Shown here: one piece after another, positions 45,490-56,024 of the stretch
Numbering within the stretch: the stretch's first letter is position 1
Layout of the letters: every line of letters begins with the position of its first letter
Notes under the pieces: generated by a model
The model's input: the letters and a program-made list of their open reading frames with translations, nothing else
Told to the model about the DNA's origin: nothing
The model's database searches: none
Source: Oxytricha trifallax
Lineage: Eukaryota > Ciliophora > Spirotrichea > Sporadotrichida > Oxytrichidae
Assembly (NCBI GenBank): GCA_000711775.1
Contig: ARYC01003466.1
Location: 1-64,000 of the forward strand
DNA length: 64,000 nt
Direction: 5' to 3'
Position numbers and translations under genes: made by a program

Positions 45490-48390
45490 CATAATTTCCC
45501 TAGTAGTTCTATTCTTGTATATCAATAGTGTCACTATCTAAATTGTTTTTCCCAGATCCATCCAGTATCTCAGTTTAATGTATCTCAAACTTTATAAATT
45601 GTCTATTTGAGTCTGCAACACAACTGTTTCTGCCCTCACTTTTATACTATTCACCATTGAAATCTGATGATATTAGATGATTTTATATTATAAATAGGTC
45701 TTCACATATAATTAATATTTATGAGATTATAGTAATAGGAACTCGCCATTGCCATTTGATTAGTCCTTGGCTATCTACTCTTAATTCTAGAGACTGACTC
45801 TAAGACTAACCTACTCAGCCAGTTGATCCCAGTCGTATCTCTGCAAAATAATGAAGTATATGCTTGACTGCAGGATAGTGTTTACAATCAGGGCTATCCA
45901 GATACCTCTGATGTGATGGTAATAATGGATTGCAAGGTATATACTCAGTGGGATAGCAACCAGCCAAGTAGCTTATATATATATTTAATTAATACATGAA
46001 TATTCTATGAACGTACGATATATTCAATAAATTTGAGCAATTACATTGGTGAAAGTACCATATTTATGTAATCCCGTGCCTTTTATAGTACCAATCTAAG
46101 TACCCTGTAAATAATCAAAGAAATTGTAAATTGCATAAATTGGTAAAGTTTCCTGTAAGATTTCAATCAATTAAATGTCTGAAGTGAATAACCATGGGAT
46201 TTAAGAGCGAAATAGTAAAAAACATTGGAAGCTACAATTATTGAAGCAATAGGTGCAAGTTTTATAGAAAAAACTGATATTTATACTAAATGAATTATTA
46301 TAATTCAGATTTCATTTCAATACTAAAAATTATAATTAAGTTTGAGTCCTATCCTAGAATATTTCTAAGCCATTTCACCTTAATTTAATCCTAGACTATT
46401 TCCAACAAGCACGCATGTAGTTTCGGATATACCCAATGGAATTTAATAGCATAAACTGCATAGATTATATTTTATTCATATACAGTAAATATCAAACATA
46501 CCAATATATATTTCTATGTTTTTATTGCAGATTAGTCATGATTTCTTGAGCAGCTGCATGTATTAAACTAACTTATGAAGCAATATAAAACTACATCTCA
46601 AACCCTCACCAGGGCAAACACAGCAGCATGACACTAGGGAGGGCCGACTTGTAGTAAAATATCATATCTTTCTATGAAAACATGTACATTTTAGGCATGA
46701 AGAATTATGAAAAATAAGTGGAAAACTTTAATTAAAATTGAAATTTATAATTTAAATAAGGAAAACTTAAGATGGTGTCCCTGGAGCAGCTAGTCATTCA
46801 CTAAAATTTGTAAGTTACAAAAAACATATCTAAAAATTTTTTATTTCAGCAATACTTACCAGCTGGAGAGACGACGTCAGTAGACCAAGACCTCAAGTGG
46901 CACTGGGAAAAAATGGGAACAACAGAATAGGTTTGGCCAAATGGAGCAAAGTATGAAGGTTATTGGAAAGATGATAAAGCTGTTTCTAGATTCCATTTCT
47001 GTAATTATCTATACTAATACTTATTATTTAAATTCATTTTCATTTTAAATTAAAGTTTTCCACTTATTTTTCATAAATGTCTTTGTGAGGTCTGGGTGGC
47101 GATAGGTGTACAAAGAAATTATCATCAAATTTATTGCTGCTGAGATTGACGTGGAAATGGCTAGCCCAATTACTTAGTAACTCAGCCATTTTATGAATAC
47201 ATAGTTCAGGATTACGTGGAGAAATGAACCAATTAGTTAAGCTCCTGTGGCGATATGCGCCTTTTAGAAGGAAATCAAGAGCTTACGTTAGATGTCGAAA
47301 TAAAAGGATTATAATATAAAATAATAAATTTAAGAGAAATAGATAATACTCAAAAACCCTGTTGTTAAGTATAATCAAATAAAACTAATCAAGAACTCTA
47401 TATTTAATTAAATTAGTTTTATCTTAGATAAGTTTGAGATAGTACAGCAACTTATGGATCTTAATTCAATGCCTGAAATATTGGCGCAACATTATAATAT
47501 TGAAAAATTGTTATGCACAATTATTGCACCAATATAATTTGTTAATTGCAGAGCAAAATAGATACGACAACAAATCCAATAAACATAACAGCCCTCCCTT
47601 AATGCAAATACTCTCCACACAACTTGTAATTCTTGGATCCACTGGCTTACGACAGCAATTTTCTTTAATTATATTTATAATAGCAAAGTATGAAGCATGC
47701 TGCTTAGACCATAGGCGATAGATAAGCCCATCATATTGAAAGTCATGTTTCCAAGACCCACACTGGCTACTAAAGCCTAATCACCAATTGAAGCCACAAA
47801 TAAAGTGTTCATAACTTCATCCATGTACTATATTGTCCCTAGAGTTATGTTTGGAAGGCATTGTTTTAAAAAGGATATATAGGATAAGTTAGTAGCCCCT
47901 TCATTAAATTAATCTTTAATTCTTATATAGTACTTTAAATAATGCTTATTTGAACTCACTAAAAAGACATTATAAAAGTAGAAATCTAATTATCTTCATC
48001 TCCAAATTTGTTAAATAGTTAAGTTTGAATGAGACTTAAATCGGTAGCCCTAATTCCCATTCTATTAGACATAACCACTACTCCCTCTGCCACCGGCCCA
48101 ATATCAATAGTGTCTCCATCGAAATCATGCGATTCCAACTGACTACTATTCATGTAATTATCATTATTTGTAGTTTTTTCCTCCAAATCATCTTCTTAAT
48201 CCTCCTGCAATTACTGAAAGTTTCCATGTTTTGACACTTTACTTATCACCTGATTTTTATTCATATTTTACTAAAAATAATTCTATGATTCTTGATTTTA
48301 TAATTAATCTGTAAGATCTTCTTCTTAAAATTCATCATTTTAGTTCTACATATTATTTTGCATGATTTGATCGTCAAAGCCTTACGACAT
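45490..48390 (-). CDS. MATE-family transporter, split germline gene
   Basis: The start is at CAT 48388-48390 (MSQGFDDQIMQNNMQ), followed by a Gln-rich cytosolic N-terminus. MATE hallmarks then follow in order down the minus strand: MNTLFVASIGDQALVASVGL; SGSKNYKLCGEYLHQGRAVM; LIGSFLHVILNYVFIKWLSY; FYYKSALPSVMLLCLPW; IPLGISETTCVLVGNSLG; LPIYAIYNFFDYLQGTQIG; IRGIWIALIVNTILQSSIYF. They cover both six-helix halves. MATE proteins export drugs or metabolites in exchange for Na+ or H+. Three AT-rich inserts bounded by direct repeats are excisable in frame. A TGA lies between LCLPW and GFEM, at a position where MATE proteins usually have Trp. The tail SNGNGEF leads toward about 45490. Confidence 0.8.
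46468..46528 (-). other. IES in MATE gene, pointer AGATTA
   Basis: AGATTA stands at 46462-46467 and 46529-46534. Removing 61 nt plus one pointer joins AQEIMTNL to CSLCYQIPLG in frame, matching the MATE pattern. Confidence 0.75.
46707..47074. other. inverted-repeat island inside MATE gene
   Basis: ATGAAAAATAAGTGGAAAAC plus about 22 more bases (46707-46748) recurs inverted at 47031-47074. The right arm is also the coding end of a MATE block (TFMKNKWKTLI). Between the arms, on the opposite strand, lies a MORN gene piece. Confidence 0.65.
46760..46990 (+). CDS. MORN-repeat gene piece nested in MATE locus
   Basis: The first block reads DGVPGAASHSLKF. A 40-nt intron follows (46810-46849, GTAAGT...TTTCAG). 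The second block reads QYLPAGETTSVDQDLKWHWE then VWPNGAKYEGYWKDDKA, a MORN motif (Y-E-G-x-W). Splicing keeps one frame. No start codon or end is present, so it is an internal segment of another gene. A broken paralog lies at 10898-11125. Confidence 0.6.
47659..47681 (-). other. 23-nt IES in MATE gene, pointer AGCAA
   Basis: AGCAA stands at 47654-47658 and 47682-47686 on the plus strand. Removing the 23 nt plus one pointer joins GLSSMLHTL to LSQASGSKNYKLCG in frame. The insert is nearly all A/T. Confidence 0.85.
47905..47993 (-). other. 89-nt IES in MATE gene, pointer CTTCAT
   Basis: CTTCAT stands at 47899-47904 and 47994-47999. Excision joins LFNKFGDE to GATNLSYISFLKQC in frame; otherwise the first block ends at TGA after about 10 codons. 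Confidence 0.85.
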
Positions 48391-48659
48391 TTTGTAAAAT
48401 CTTTTTGTATATAGTATTTATTATAATTAAGTGTTTAATTTAGATAATTAATTTAATGCCAAAACTTTGTAACGGTGGAGAAATGATATATTTATTTATT
48501 TATTTTTGATTGAATACAGTATTTAAATATGTTGTTTCTTTTAATCAACTTTAAATTGTATTGTTTCTATAGAATTAGGATGCCATCTAATAATTTAATG
48601 TTAATAAATGTAATCAAATATAACAAAAAGATTTTGGCATCATTTTTATCTTAAAAATT
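48391..48659. other. spacer upstream of MATE start
   Basis: AT-rich. It should hold the MATE promoter, but no motif stands out. Confidence 0.4.
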
Positions 48660-50989
48660 GAATGCTTTCCTTCACAGATTAGTGAATTAATAGTGATTGA
48701 CTTGGTTTTATTCTCACACTCTGGTTTATAGGTGGCTTTTTGTACATCTTATAATTTTGCTATTAGATGTGCTTAAAATTATCATCATGAATTTTTTTTA
48801 ATTTCATTATAATTAATACATAGTAAGAATAAATGGAATAATGTATATAACATGTATTGTTTTACTCTCCTCTGAAATCACATTATCACTGTTTATTAAC
48901 TGTCCATCAGTCAACTCATTAATCAATGTCTAGAAAAATTTATTAAACATTCGATAGAATCTTGCAATGAAAAAAGTTTTAAAAATTGATAAATGGTTAA
49001 GCTGCTTACCCTACACTTAGACAAATCAGGAATATTCATAATTCTTTGCTTGAAATCGTTATCATTCTTGGATATTTGGCTATTTATAATACTGTTTATA
49101 ATGTGATTAATGTCAAATGCTAGCTAAACAACAATCATCATAGCAATTTCCACTTTGTTAACTTTTACTATTTTCTGCAGTCTCTATAAACAAGTAGTGT
49201 TAATAAAAGAGTTTTTTTTTATTTACCTTAAGTGTGAAAGAAAAAATCAAAATAAGCAATTCCTAAAAGTAATAGTTCAAATTCTTTTAATAATTGTCAA
49301 TTTCCTAATTTTAGACATTTTCTATCATAGAAAATTCTTGATCGCTATCTTTTTTGTCTTCATAGTAATTTTAACTATTTCTTTATATTGAGTTGCTATT
49401 TTCTTTCTTTTTTATACTTTAATTTTACAATGAGTAATATTGGCTTAACTTTTGGGCGTATTGGCTTACCTAATATTTTAAATAACTTAATATGTCTTAG
49501 ATTTCTATTAATTAAATGAAAATAATATCACCTAATATAGTATTTTTAATGGTTTTAAAACCTATAGATCTCTAATTTCTTTTTATTATTTCTAATTCTT
49601 AGCCACGTCAGTTTCATAACTTTCCTTAATCACAGTTTTTTAGAGCATATAGTTTAAAATGTTATTGAAATTTTATTTCAAGAATTTGATTGATGTTGAT
49701 CTGAACCTTCGAATCACAATTTTAAAAACATACGAAGCATAATATTATGTCCAAGCTTTTTAATTCTTATAATTTCAAGTTTCTTGACTTGAACAAATTG
49801 ATTAAACTAAGTGAGATTCAAAACATCAATAATAATTGAGAGTTTTACATACAATTATTAAAACAGTTGCACATTAACCTCTTAATCATCATTTTATACC
49901 AATTTCCCTGTAAGTTTGTATAAAAGCTGAACTAGTAATTGCAGTGAAATTTAAACATTTAATTATTTTTAGTGTAAATTCTCTGTGTTCTATAAGTTGA
50001 GAGTAGATTCATCTTAAGTTTGGTAATTTGAATAAGGGCTCAGAGATTTGATGAAATTGTGTAAGTATTATAAGTTCAAGTCTTATTTCACGTTTATAGA
50101 TTGTTCTATCTATTTCAAGAACACAAATTTCTCTATTCATTCTATCACAAATTTGCAAAGGCACTATAACTTCTCTGCTCTTAAAAGAGATGTTTTAATT
50201 TGGTACATTATCTAGGCCATGGATTTATAATAATCCTCCTCTTATATGAGAAATTGAATTTAAGCTTTCATGTGCAGGTTTGATTATATCTATAATCATG
50301 CCCATTATAATCTATTGAGTAACACTTCTATTTGAATCTAAAACAGGGAATCGCTAGTATAATTGGAAAAAGTAGCCATTACTAAAATTGCTCATTGACA
50401 AATCAAATTTCAAAATCTAGTTGACTACTTTTTCTAGACTGATTATGTTTTTCTTGAAGTAAAGTGAATGCTGGGGAAGTCTCTCTTTAGATAAGTTAGG
50501 CAGTATTCCCTGATAAATTAATTGTAAAATGTTGTACTATTCTCCAAATGCTTTAATTTTAAAGTTTTATGTAAAATTATAGATTGCTTGTTAAATTTAG
50601 TATAGCATTTGTGCTAAGTTACCTAATCTCTCAATTTTATTCTATGAAATGCTCTGAATTATTAGTGACACTAGATTTTGCATAAATTGTTTTACAGTTT
50701 TATAAAGAATCTAAGATTTTGTATTAAAAACCATCAATTTTGGATCACAAAGAATAGAGAGTGTATCTTATACATTTTGCTGAAGTTTGTCTAAATTGGG
50801 ATTGTCGAGTTCAATACTCAATGTACAATCATAATAATTATTTATATTATATTCAAAATGATATACATTATAAATTAGTTTATAAATCTTTGTGTATAGA
50901 GTTTAATAGCTTTATTTTTGAATCAGATCTAGTTTTAACTGAACTTCTTACCGTTGTCTTACAAGAAATTCATAACTATATAACTCCAT
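48660..50989 (-). CDS. large Leu/Gln-rich protein, split in several blocks
   Basis: The longest block (50989 down to TGA at 50009-50011) is 326 codons with no stop: MELYSYEFLVRQRQEVQLKL, LGNLAQMLYQIQQAIYNF, RFPVLDSNRSVTQQIIMGMI, HIRGGLLQIHGLDNVPNQN. A frame step near 50140 leads on to TQDESTLNLQNTENLHQKQQ and LLVQLLYKLTGKLV. More blocks follow at 49185-49010 (LQKIVKVNKVEIAMMIVVQL, DINHIINSIINSQISKND), 48960-48850 (FNKFFQTLINELTDGQ) and 48745-48660 (ECENKTKSITINSLICEGK). AT-rich DNA divides them. Long Leu/Ile/Gln-rich, partly Cys-bearing proteins of this kind are common in ciliates; I cannot name the family. It lies upstream of the MATE gene on the same strand. Confidence 0.55.
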
Positions 50990-52095
50990 TAAATTAGTAT
51001 ATGAAAATTTATTAAAAAATAATTATATTAATTTCTCAAAAACATTATACTGGAGTAAAATGAAATTAATCAACCGCAATAATTTATTACTAAAACTATT
51101 TTAAACCCATAAATGTATTGAAATATATAGCATTGTAAGAAAACATTTGAATTTGGTATGTTAATTAAAAAAAATTTATTAAAATATAATTACTTCTCTA
51201 TAGCATTCTATAAGCGAGATAAATCATATTTTCTTATGGGTTATTTGCTTAGTTAATTTATATGCTATAAAATTGATTATCTAGATTCTATCAAGTTTTT
51301 GAGATGTATCATTATTAGTAAATTCCATCTAATTTTAAATTTATTCGAAAGGAAGTATAATTTTTTAAATGTTTCAAAAAAAGTAACAGCTACAAATTAT
51401 TATTTAAAATATATTTTGAAATAAATTTTTAAAATTAAAATGTATTCTTACAATAGTTATATTTCTATAAAGTATTTAGAAGCAAAAAATAAGGATATAA
51501 AAGATGGGAGATCTTTTATTAGAAGCTCATATTTTTAGAATACTTAACAGCGATTCTTTTCTAAATCAAATAATACAAAATACTCATTCTAAGCCCCAAT
51601 AAATTATTTTTTTCCACTTTAAATAATAAAATTAATCACATTAAATGAAATGATATTTTCTACATTGAGTCCTGAAATAAAATCCTTAACAAAAAACAGA
51701 GAAATGACAAAATTAAATAAATATAATATTACTTCATTCATTAATTAATTTGCCTATATAAATATTTTTTTTAAATAATTTAAATTTGAGAATTATTAAT
51801 CTAATAATATAATCGTAAAACTATTAAAAGGAATTTATTATAAATTTAGAAAGAAAGAATAATTTTTTTTTTTGGAATTTGTTGTATCATAAAGATTTAT
51901 GCAATTAAATTAAACCCACAAACTCTTTAATTTTATTGAATATATAGGATATAAAAATTACAATGGTTCATAACTTTATGAGGTTAAATTTTAAAATTAT
52001 AAATTGATTATAAGTAAGGCAAGAGAGTTTTTTTTAAGTTTTTCACAAAATTAAAAAAACATTGAGTCATGAAGATGTAAAGGTAAGGTAAAATA
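50990..52095. other. AT-rich DNA, no gene seen
   Basis: No supported feature. Confidence 0.5.
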
Positions 52096-52471
52096 ATTCA
52101 ATTTGAGGAAAAAAACAGAATATTTTCAAAAGTTCTGACTGTATTTATCTATGCTGAATTTAAAGTATTTATAGTGTTGTTATTTATGCATAAAAAATAA
52201 AGGATGATTATTTCAAAAAATCTTAAAAACGAGTCGGTCAAATGATTTTAAAACAAACACTTCGAACAAGCGCAATAGAATGTACATATCAAATTCAATT
52301 TGAGGAAAAAAAAGGTTTTTTCAAAGGTTCTGACTGTATTTATCTATGCTAAATTTATAGTAATTATAGTGTTGTTATTTATGCATAAAAAATAAAGGAT
52401 GATTATTTATAAAAATCTTAAAAACGAGTAGGTCAAAAATTTTTAGCTCAAACACTTAGAACAAGCGCAAT
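52096..52471. repeat. 180-bp tandem direct duplication
   Basis: Unit one (about 52096-52277) and unit two (about 52291-52471) share ATTCAATTTGAGGAAAAAA, GTTCTGACTGTATTTATCTA, ATGCATAAAAAATAAAGGAT and AACAAGCGCAAT with about 90% identity. TBE D begins exactly at the end of unit two. Confidence 0.85.
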
Positions 52472-52714
52472 CAAAACCCCAAAACCCTTTCAGTAGTTTG
52501 ATTGAGTTTTTGATTGATAAAAGTAGACTATTGCTAAAATGAATTGAATTGGAAAAATAAGGATATATAAATAAATGTTATTTTAAATTATTAATTATAA
52601 CTGCCACTAATTACAGTAGTTTATAGATAAAATTTGGTCATAAGTACTTACCGTTATGTTCCTGATAGTACACCGTTAATTTTAAATGTTTTTATTTTCT
52701 TCTAAGAAATGTCA

Positions 52715-52732
52715 TTTGACCGGTTTGACTCA
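52715..52732. repeat. outer TTTGAC iteron pair
   Basis: TTTGACCGG followed by TTTGACTCA, two 9-bp units of the same type as the array at 52830. The mirror lies in the right arm near 53803-53820. Confidence 0.7.
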
Positions 52733-52829
52733 AGGATTTTTGTGGTCAAATTCATCGGATTTAGAAATAAAGTAGATTTAATTTTTTAATTATTAAGTTA
52801 TTTTAATATATAAATATAATAATTATGGA

Positions 52830-52865
52830 TTTGACCGGTTTGACCCATTTGACCGATTTGACCTG
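52830..52865. repeat. four 9-bp iterons (TTTGACCNN)
   Basis: Four units in perfect 9-bp phase: TTTGACCGG, TTTGACCCA, TTTGACCGA, TTTGACCTG. Such iterons are typical Rep-binding sites beside rolling-circle origins; that role here is inferred. Confidence 0.8.
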
Positions 52866-53031
52866 GGTATATTTCCGGTCAAGTGATTAATGTGTAATTA
52901 GATAATATAAAATAATTGCAAATATGTATATTTAGATCTTAGTTTTACTAATTACACAAAATGGCTTAATTATGCATAAAATGTTTTCCTCTCTGATCGT
53001 TGTGGTGCTCCTCTTTCATTTTTCACTTTCA

Positions 53032-53610
53032 TCATTATGACTTCCTCTCTTGTGAGTTGCTCTCATTAGTTTCATCCTCATCTAGGCGCTTCATAAAGTA
53101 CTTTGCCAAGTCAATTGAGTCAAACTGCAACTTCAAGCTTTCGCATTTCTACACTTATGTGAGGTCGATCAAATGGCATCTGGCCTTAAAAGCCTCTCTA
53201 TCGATATCGTCAAGCTAATTTAGTGGCATGGAATTCGTGGTGATCACAACAACACTGTCTATGTATTCTAACTACACCTCACCGTACTTTACTTCAGTTG
53301 AGTATCCGTTGCCTTCTAGCAGTCTTTTCATCTTAGCTACCTTATCCTTGCTAAAGAAATGTCTGTCGTTCATTTCGTCCATTAGAACAATTTGAGGCTG
53401 GAACTTGATTGGTATGACTTATAGCTTGAAGTATGACTAGCCCTCTTAGAGCACATCGCACACGAAGATTTGCTAGAGCATCTTGACAATACTTGACTTT
53501 CCAGTATCTGCTTTCCCATAAAGCCAAACACAGCATTTCTTAGGATCACTCCTATCTACTATTACTTTAAATAGTGCATCTAGTTTATTGCTCCATTAAA
53601 TGAAATATTT
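53032..53610 (-). CDS. R4 SF3 helicase (Rep C-terminal domain)
   Basis: An unbroken minus-strand frame of about 190 codons. It has Walker A (WLYGKADTGKSSIVKML), Walker B with acidic pair (QIVLMDEMNDRHF) and motif C (VVVITTNSMPLN), then KARCHLIDL and an acidic tail ending before the TGA at 53032-53034. This is the superfamily 3 helicase arrangement of rolling-circle Rep proteins. The N-terminal nuclease half is missing: upstream of WSNKLDALFKVI the frame enters the inverted arm without an ATG. All helicase residues look intact, unlike R2. It may be expressed only if fused or supplied with a start elsewhere. Confidence 0.75.
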
Positions 53611-53678
53611 AAATTAATTATAGTAAATAATTATCTAATTACACATTAATCACTTAACCGGAAATATACCCAGGTCAA

Positions 53679-53714
53679 ATCGGTCAAATGGGTCAAACCG
53701 GTCAAATCCATAAT
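53679..53714. repeat. mirror iteron array, right arm
   Basis: The inverted copy of the four-unit array at 52830-52865 (GGTCAAA-type units). Confidence 0.75.
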
Positions 53715-54099
53715 TATTATATTTATATATTAAAATAACTTAATAATTAAAAAATTAAATCTACTTTATTTCTAAATCCGATGAATTTGACCACAAAAAT
53801 CCTTGAGTCAAACCGGTCAAATGACATTTCTTAGAAGAAAATAAAAACATTTAAAATTAACGGTGTACTATCAGGAACATAACGGTAAGTACTTATGACC
53901 AAATTTTATCTATAAACTACTGTAATTAGTGGCAGTTATAATTAATAATTTAAAAGAAATCTATTTATTTATCTTATTTTCCAAATTCAATTCTATTTTA
54001 GCAATATTAGTGCATACTTTATTAGGATTTTAATAGGGTTTATGTAGGGGTTTTAATGTTTAAATATTGGTAATTTAAGTGGGTATAACAAGCGAGTTT

Positions 54100-55407
54100 T
54101 TAAAATATTTCACACAAACATAAGCTTAGAGTCATGTGGCAGTTCTCTGAATTTTATCTTTCTAAGTTGATGTTTGATTGTTTCTATTGTTTGTTAATTC
54201 TCTTAGCTTGGCTTGATAATAGTTGAGTATGCAAGTTCTCTGAGACCTCCATTTATTTTATTTTTATCGAGATATTGTTTGATTCTCTGCTTAGAATCTC
54301 TCTCACCCTGCAGCTAAAGTAATCGTTTCTTGGCATGTCGCTCTCTATTATTATTACTGCTAGAGCCCAGATATCCCATTAAGTGTCTCCATCTCTCCAA
54401 TCCTCTCTCTCTGGGAAATATCCAGGAGTGCCGTATACATTTCCTTATGCAGACATAACCTAGCTTGTGAAGTTCTTCAATCCCCTCCACTATCTGCTAT
54501 ACTATCTAGCTAATTTATCTCTGACATCTATTGTCAGATAAGAATTCTCTGTAAGTCATTTCTAATAAAGGAAGCCTGAAGGCTACATGATCTTTACCAA
54601 GTAAAATAGCATCAAGCTAGATGATATGCCTGCACTCATTTAACTTTGCCTTTTAAAGAGCATAATACTCATTAGCAAATTCCATTTGGAACTTGTCATC
54701 AGCAAGGAAGTAATTGAAAGGATATATCTTGTAAGCATATTAGTCATCAGTAATGACTCTCTTCTCTATTTTATCTTCAAGAGTGAGATAGCTTTCTAGG
54801 CAAGATCTAAGTCAATAATTTTTAATATAGGAATCTTCATTGCCTCTATTTTAACCATGATTTTATTGATCTCAGAGACTGGAAAGTTCTTGACTGCTTT
54901 CTTCATTTTAACTTACTTCTAGACTTCAACTCTAAGAGACTCCACTGGGTTTCTTGATCTCCTCTTTTAGAGGAATCTATTCCCTGTAGGTTCATGAATA
55001 AAGACAAAACTTTAATTGTGCTTTTTCTTTAGGTGCACTTTGAGGTCTCTAGTATGAGAATATGGCTTCTCACACAGACATACTTCCCATCTTTCTTTTA
55101 ATGCTTGAGATATAACCTTGGCATATCGTTGTGTATATCTCTCAAGTGTCTCTTATAAGTTGAATTGTAAGGGAAAACTTTATTGCATTTTTTGCATTAA
55201 TAGTCAACTTTGCCTGGTATTTATTTATGCTCTATAACAGGTTGTTTAGCCTCCTCCTCAATTTGCACATCTTCTATGATTACCTCCTACTTAACTTATA
55301 TTTCAATCTGAAAGCTAGAATGGTCAAAGTTGTCATAAGTAAGCTCCAACTGTAGACAATCGTCTTTGGTCTCTACTTTTCTTGGTTGCTGGAATGATAT
55401 TTTCCAT
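54100..55407 (-). pseudogene. TBE D zinc finger/kinase, catalytic core deleted
   Basis: It starts at CAT 55405-55407 (MENIIPATKKSRDQR), with a frame step soon after. One C2H2 finger reads CKKCNKVFPYNSTYKRHLRD ending in H; a second (near 55085-55020) is damaged. The kinase region keeps the C-lobe block near 54350-54420, but about 100 nt present in TBE C (the HRDIKLQN loop to DFNRA) are missing at about 54455. The kinase cannot be active. Confidence 0.85.
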
Positions 55408-55619
55408 TGTTTTTACCCAAGCAATGCCGCTCTTCTCAAAAGGTTAGCGCTAATTTTAGTTTGCAGAGATAATTTATTATAATAATGATAAAATTCACCT
55501 AGATAAACTATATTATTAGAGTATAAGACACTCTGGTTTATTCTTTGCTGAGAGGTAAGAAATTTAAGTAACCATAAAAGACTGTGACTGTAAGTTGACA
55601 TATTTTATGAGAATTTTAT

Positions 55620-56024
55620 ACGTTTTAGTAAATTAAAGTTCTCATAAAGAAGTTTTGTTTCTCTAGGAGGTCCTTCAAATCAAGTTTGAACTTAATTTGG
55701 ATATAGAGTTATTAAACATTTTTAAATTTAATATGCTCCTAATTAAGTTTTAACCTTAAAATTTAACTCCTAATAATGTTTGAACTTAATTTGGAGGACC
55801 TCCTAAAATAATTAAACATTATTAGGAGCAATTTAATGGAGATCGTTTGATAAAAATGGAAATTAATCTGTAAAACTTGGAGCAAGATTTTCAATACTTC
55901 TCCTCATATCTTTTCAAAGTTGACCTCCAGTAGGTCATCCCTATTTAGTAGTAAGGTTTAATAAACTTAGAATGGATATCCATAATTTTAAATTTCATTA
56001 ACATTTCTTGAAAGAGGAATCAAG
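55620..56024. other. TBE D internal spacer
   Basis: The divergent promoter region between the kinase (-) and 22-kDa (+) genes. It holds repeated TTAGGAGCA/TGCTCCTAA-like and AGGAGGTC motifs. The same spacer in TBE A is the target of R1. Confidence 0.55.

Larger units (their letters stand above)
52531..54004. mobile_element. R4: Rep-type TIR element with iterons
   Basis: A 1474-bp element with termini TTGCTAAAATGAATTGAATT... / ...AATTCAATTCTATTTTAGCAA and TA on both sides (52529-52530; 54005-54006). Joining the flanks restores the TBE terminal sequence GACTATTAGTGCATAC. Inverted arms of about 370 bp carry arrays of a TTTGACC-type repeat. The centre holds an unbroken SF3 helicase frame on the minus strand. 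Confidence 0.9.

Noticed and set aside
45780..45960. Plus-strand frame containing NQGYPDTSDVMVIMDCKV
   Set aside because: The opposite strand gives a MATE-family membrane segment continuous with the rest of that gene.
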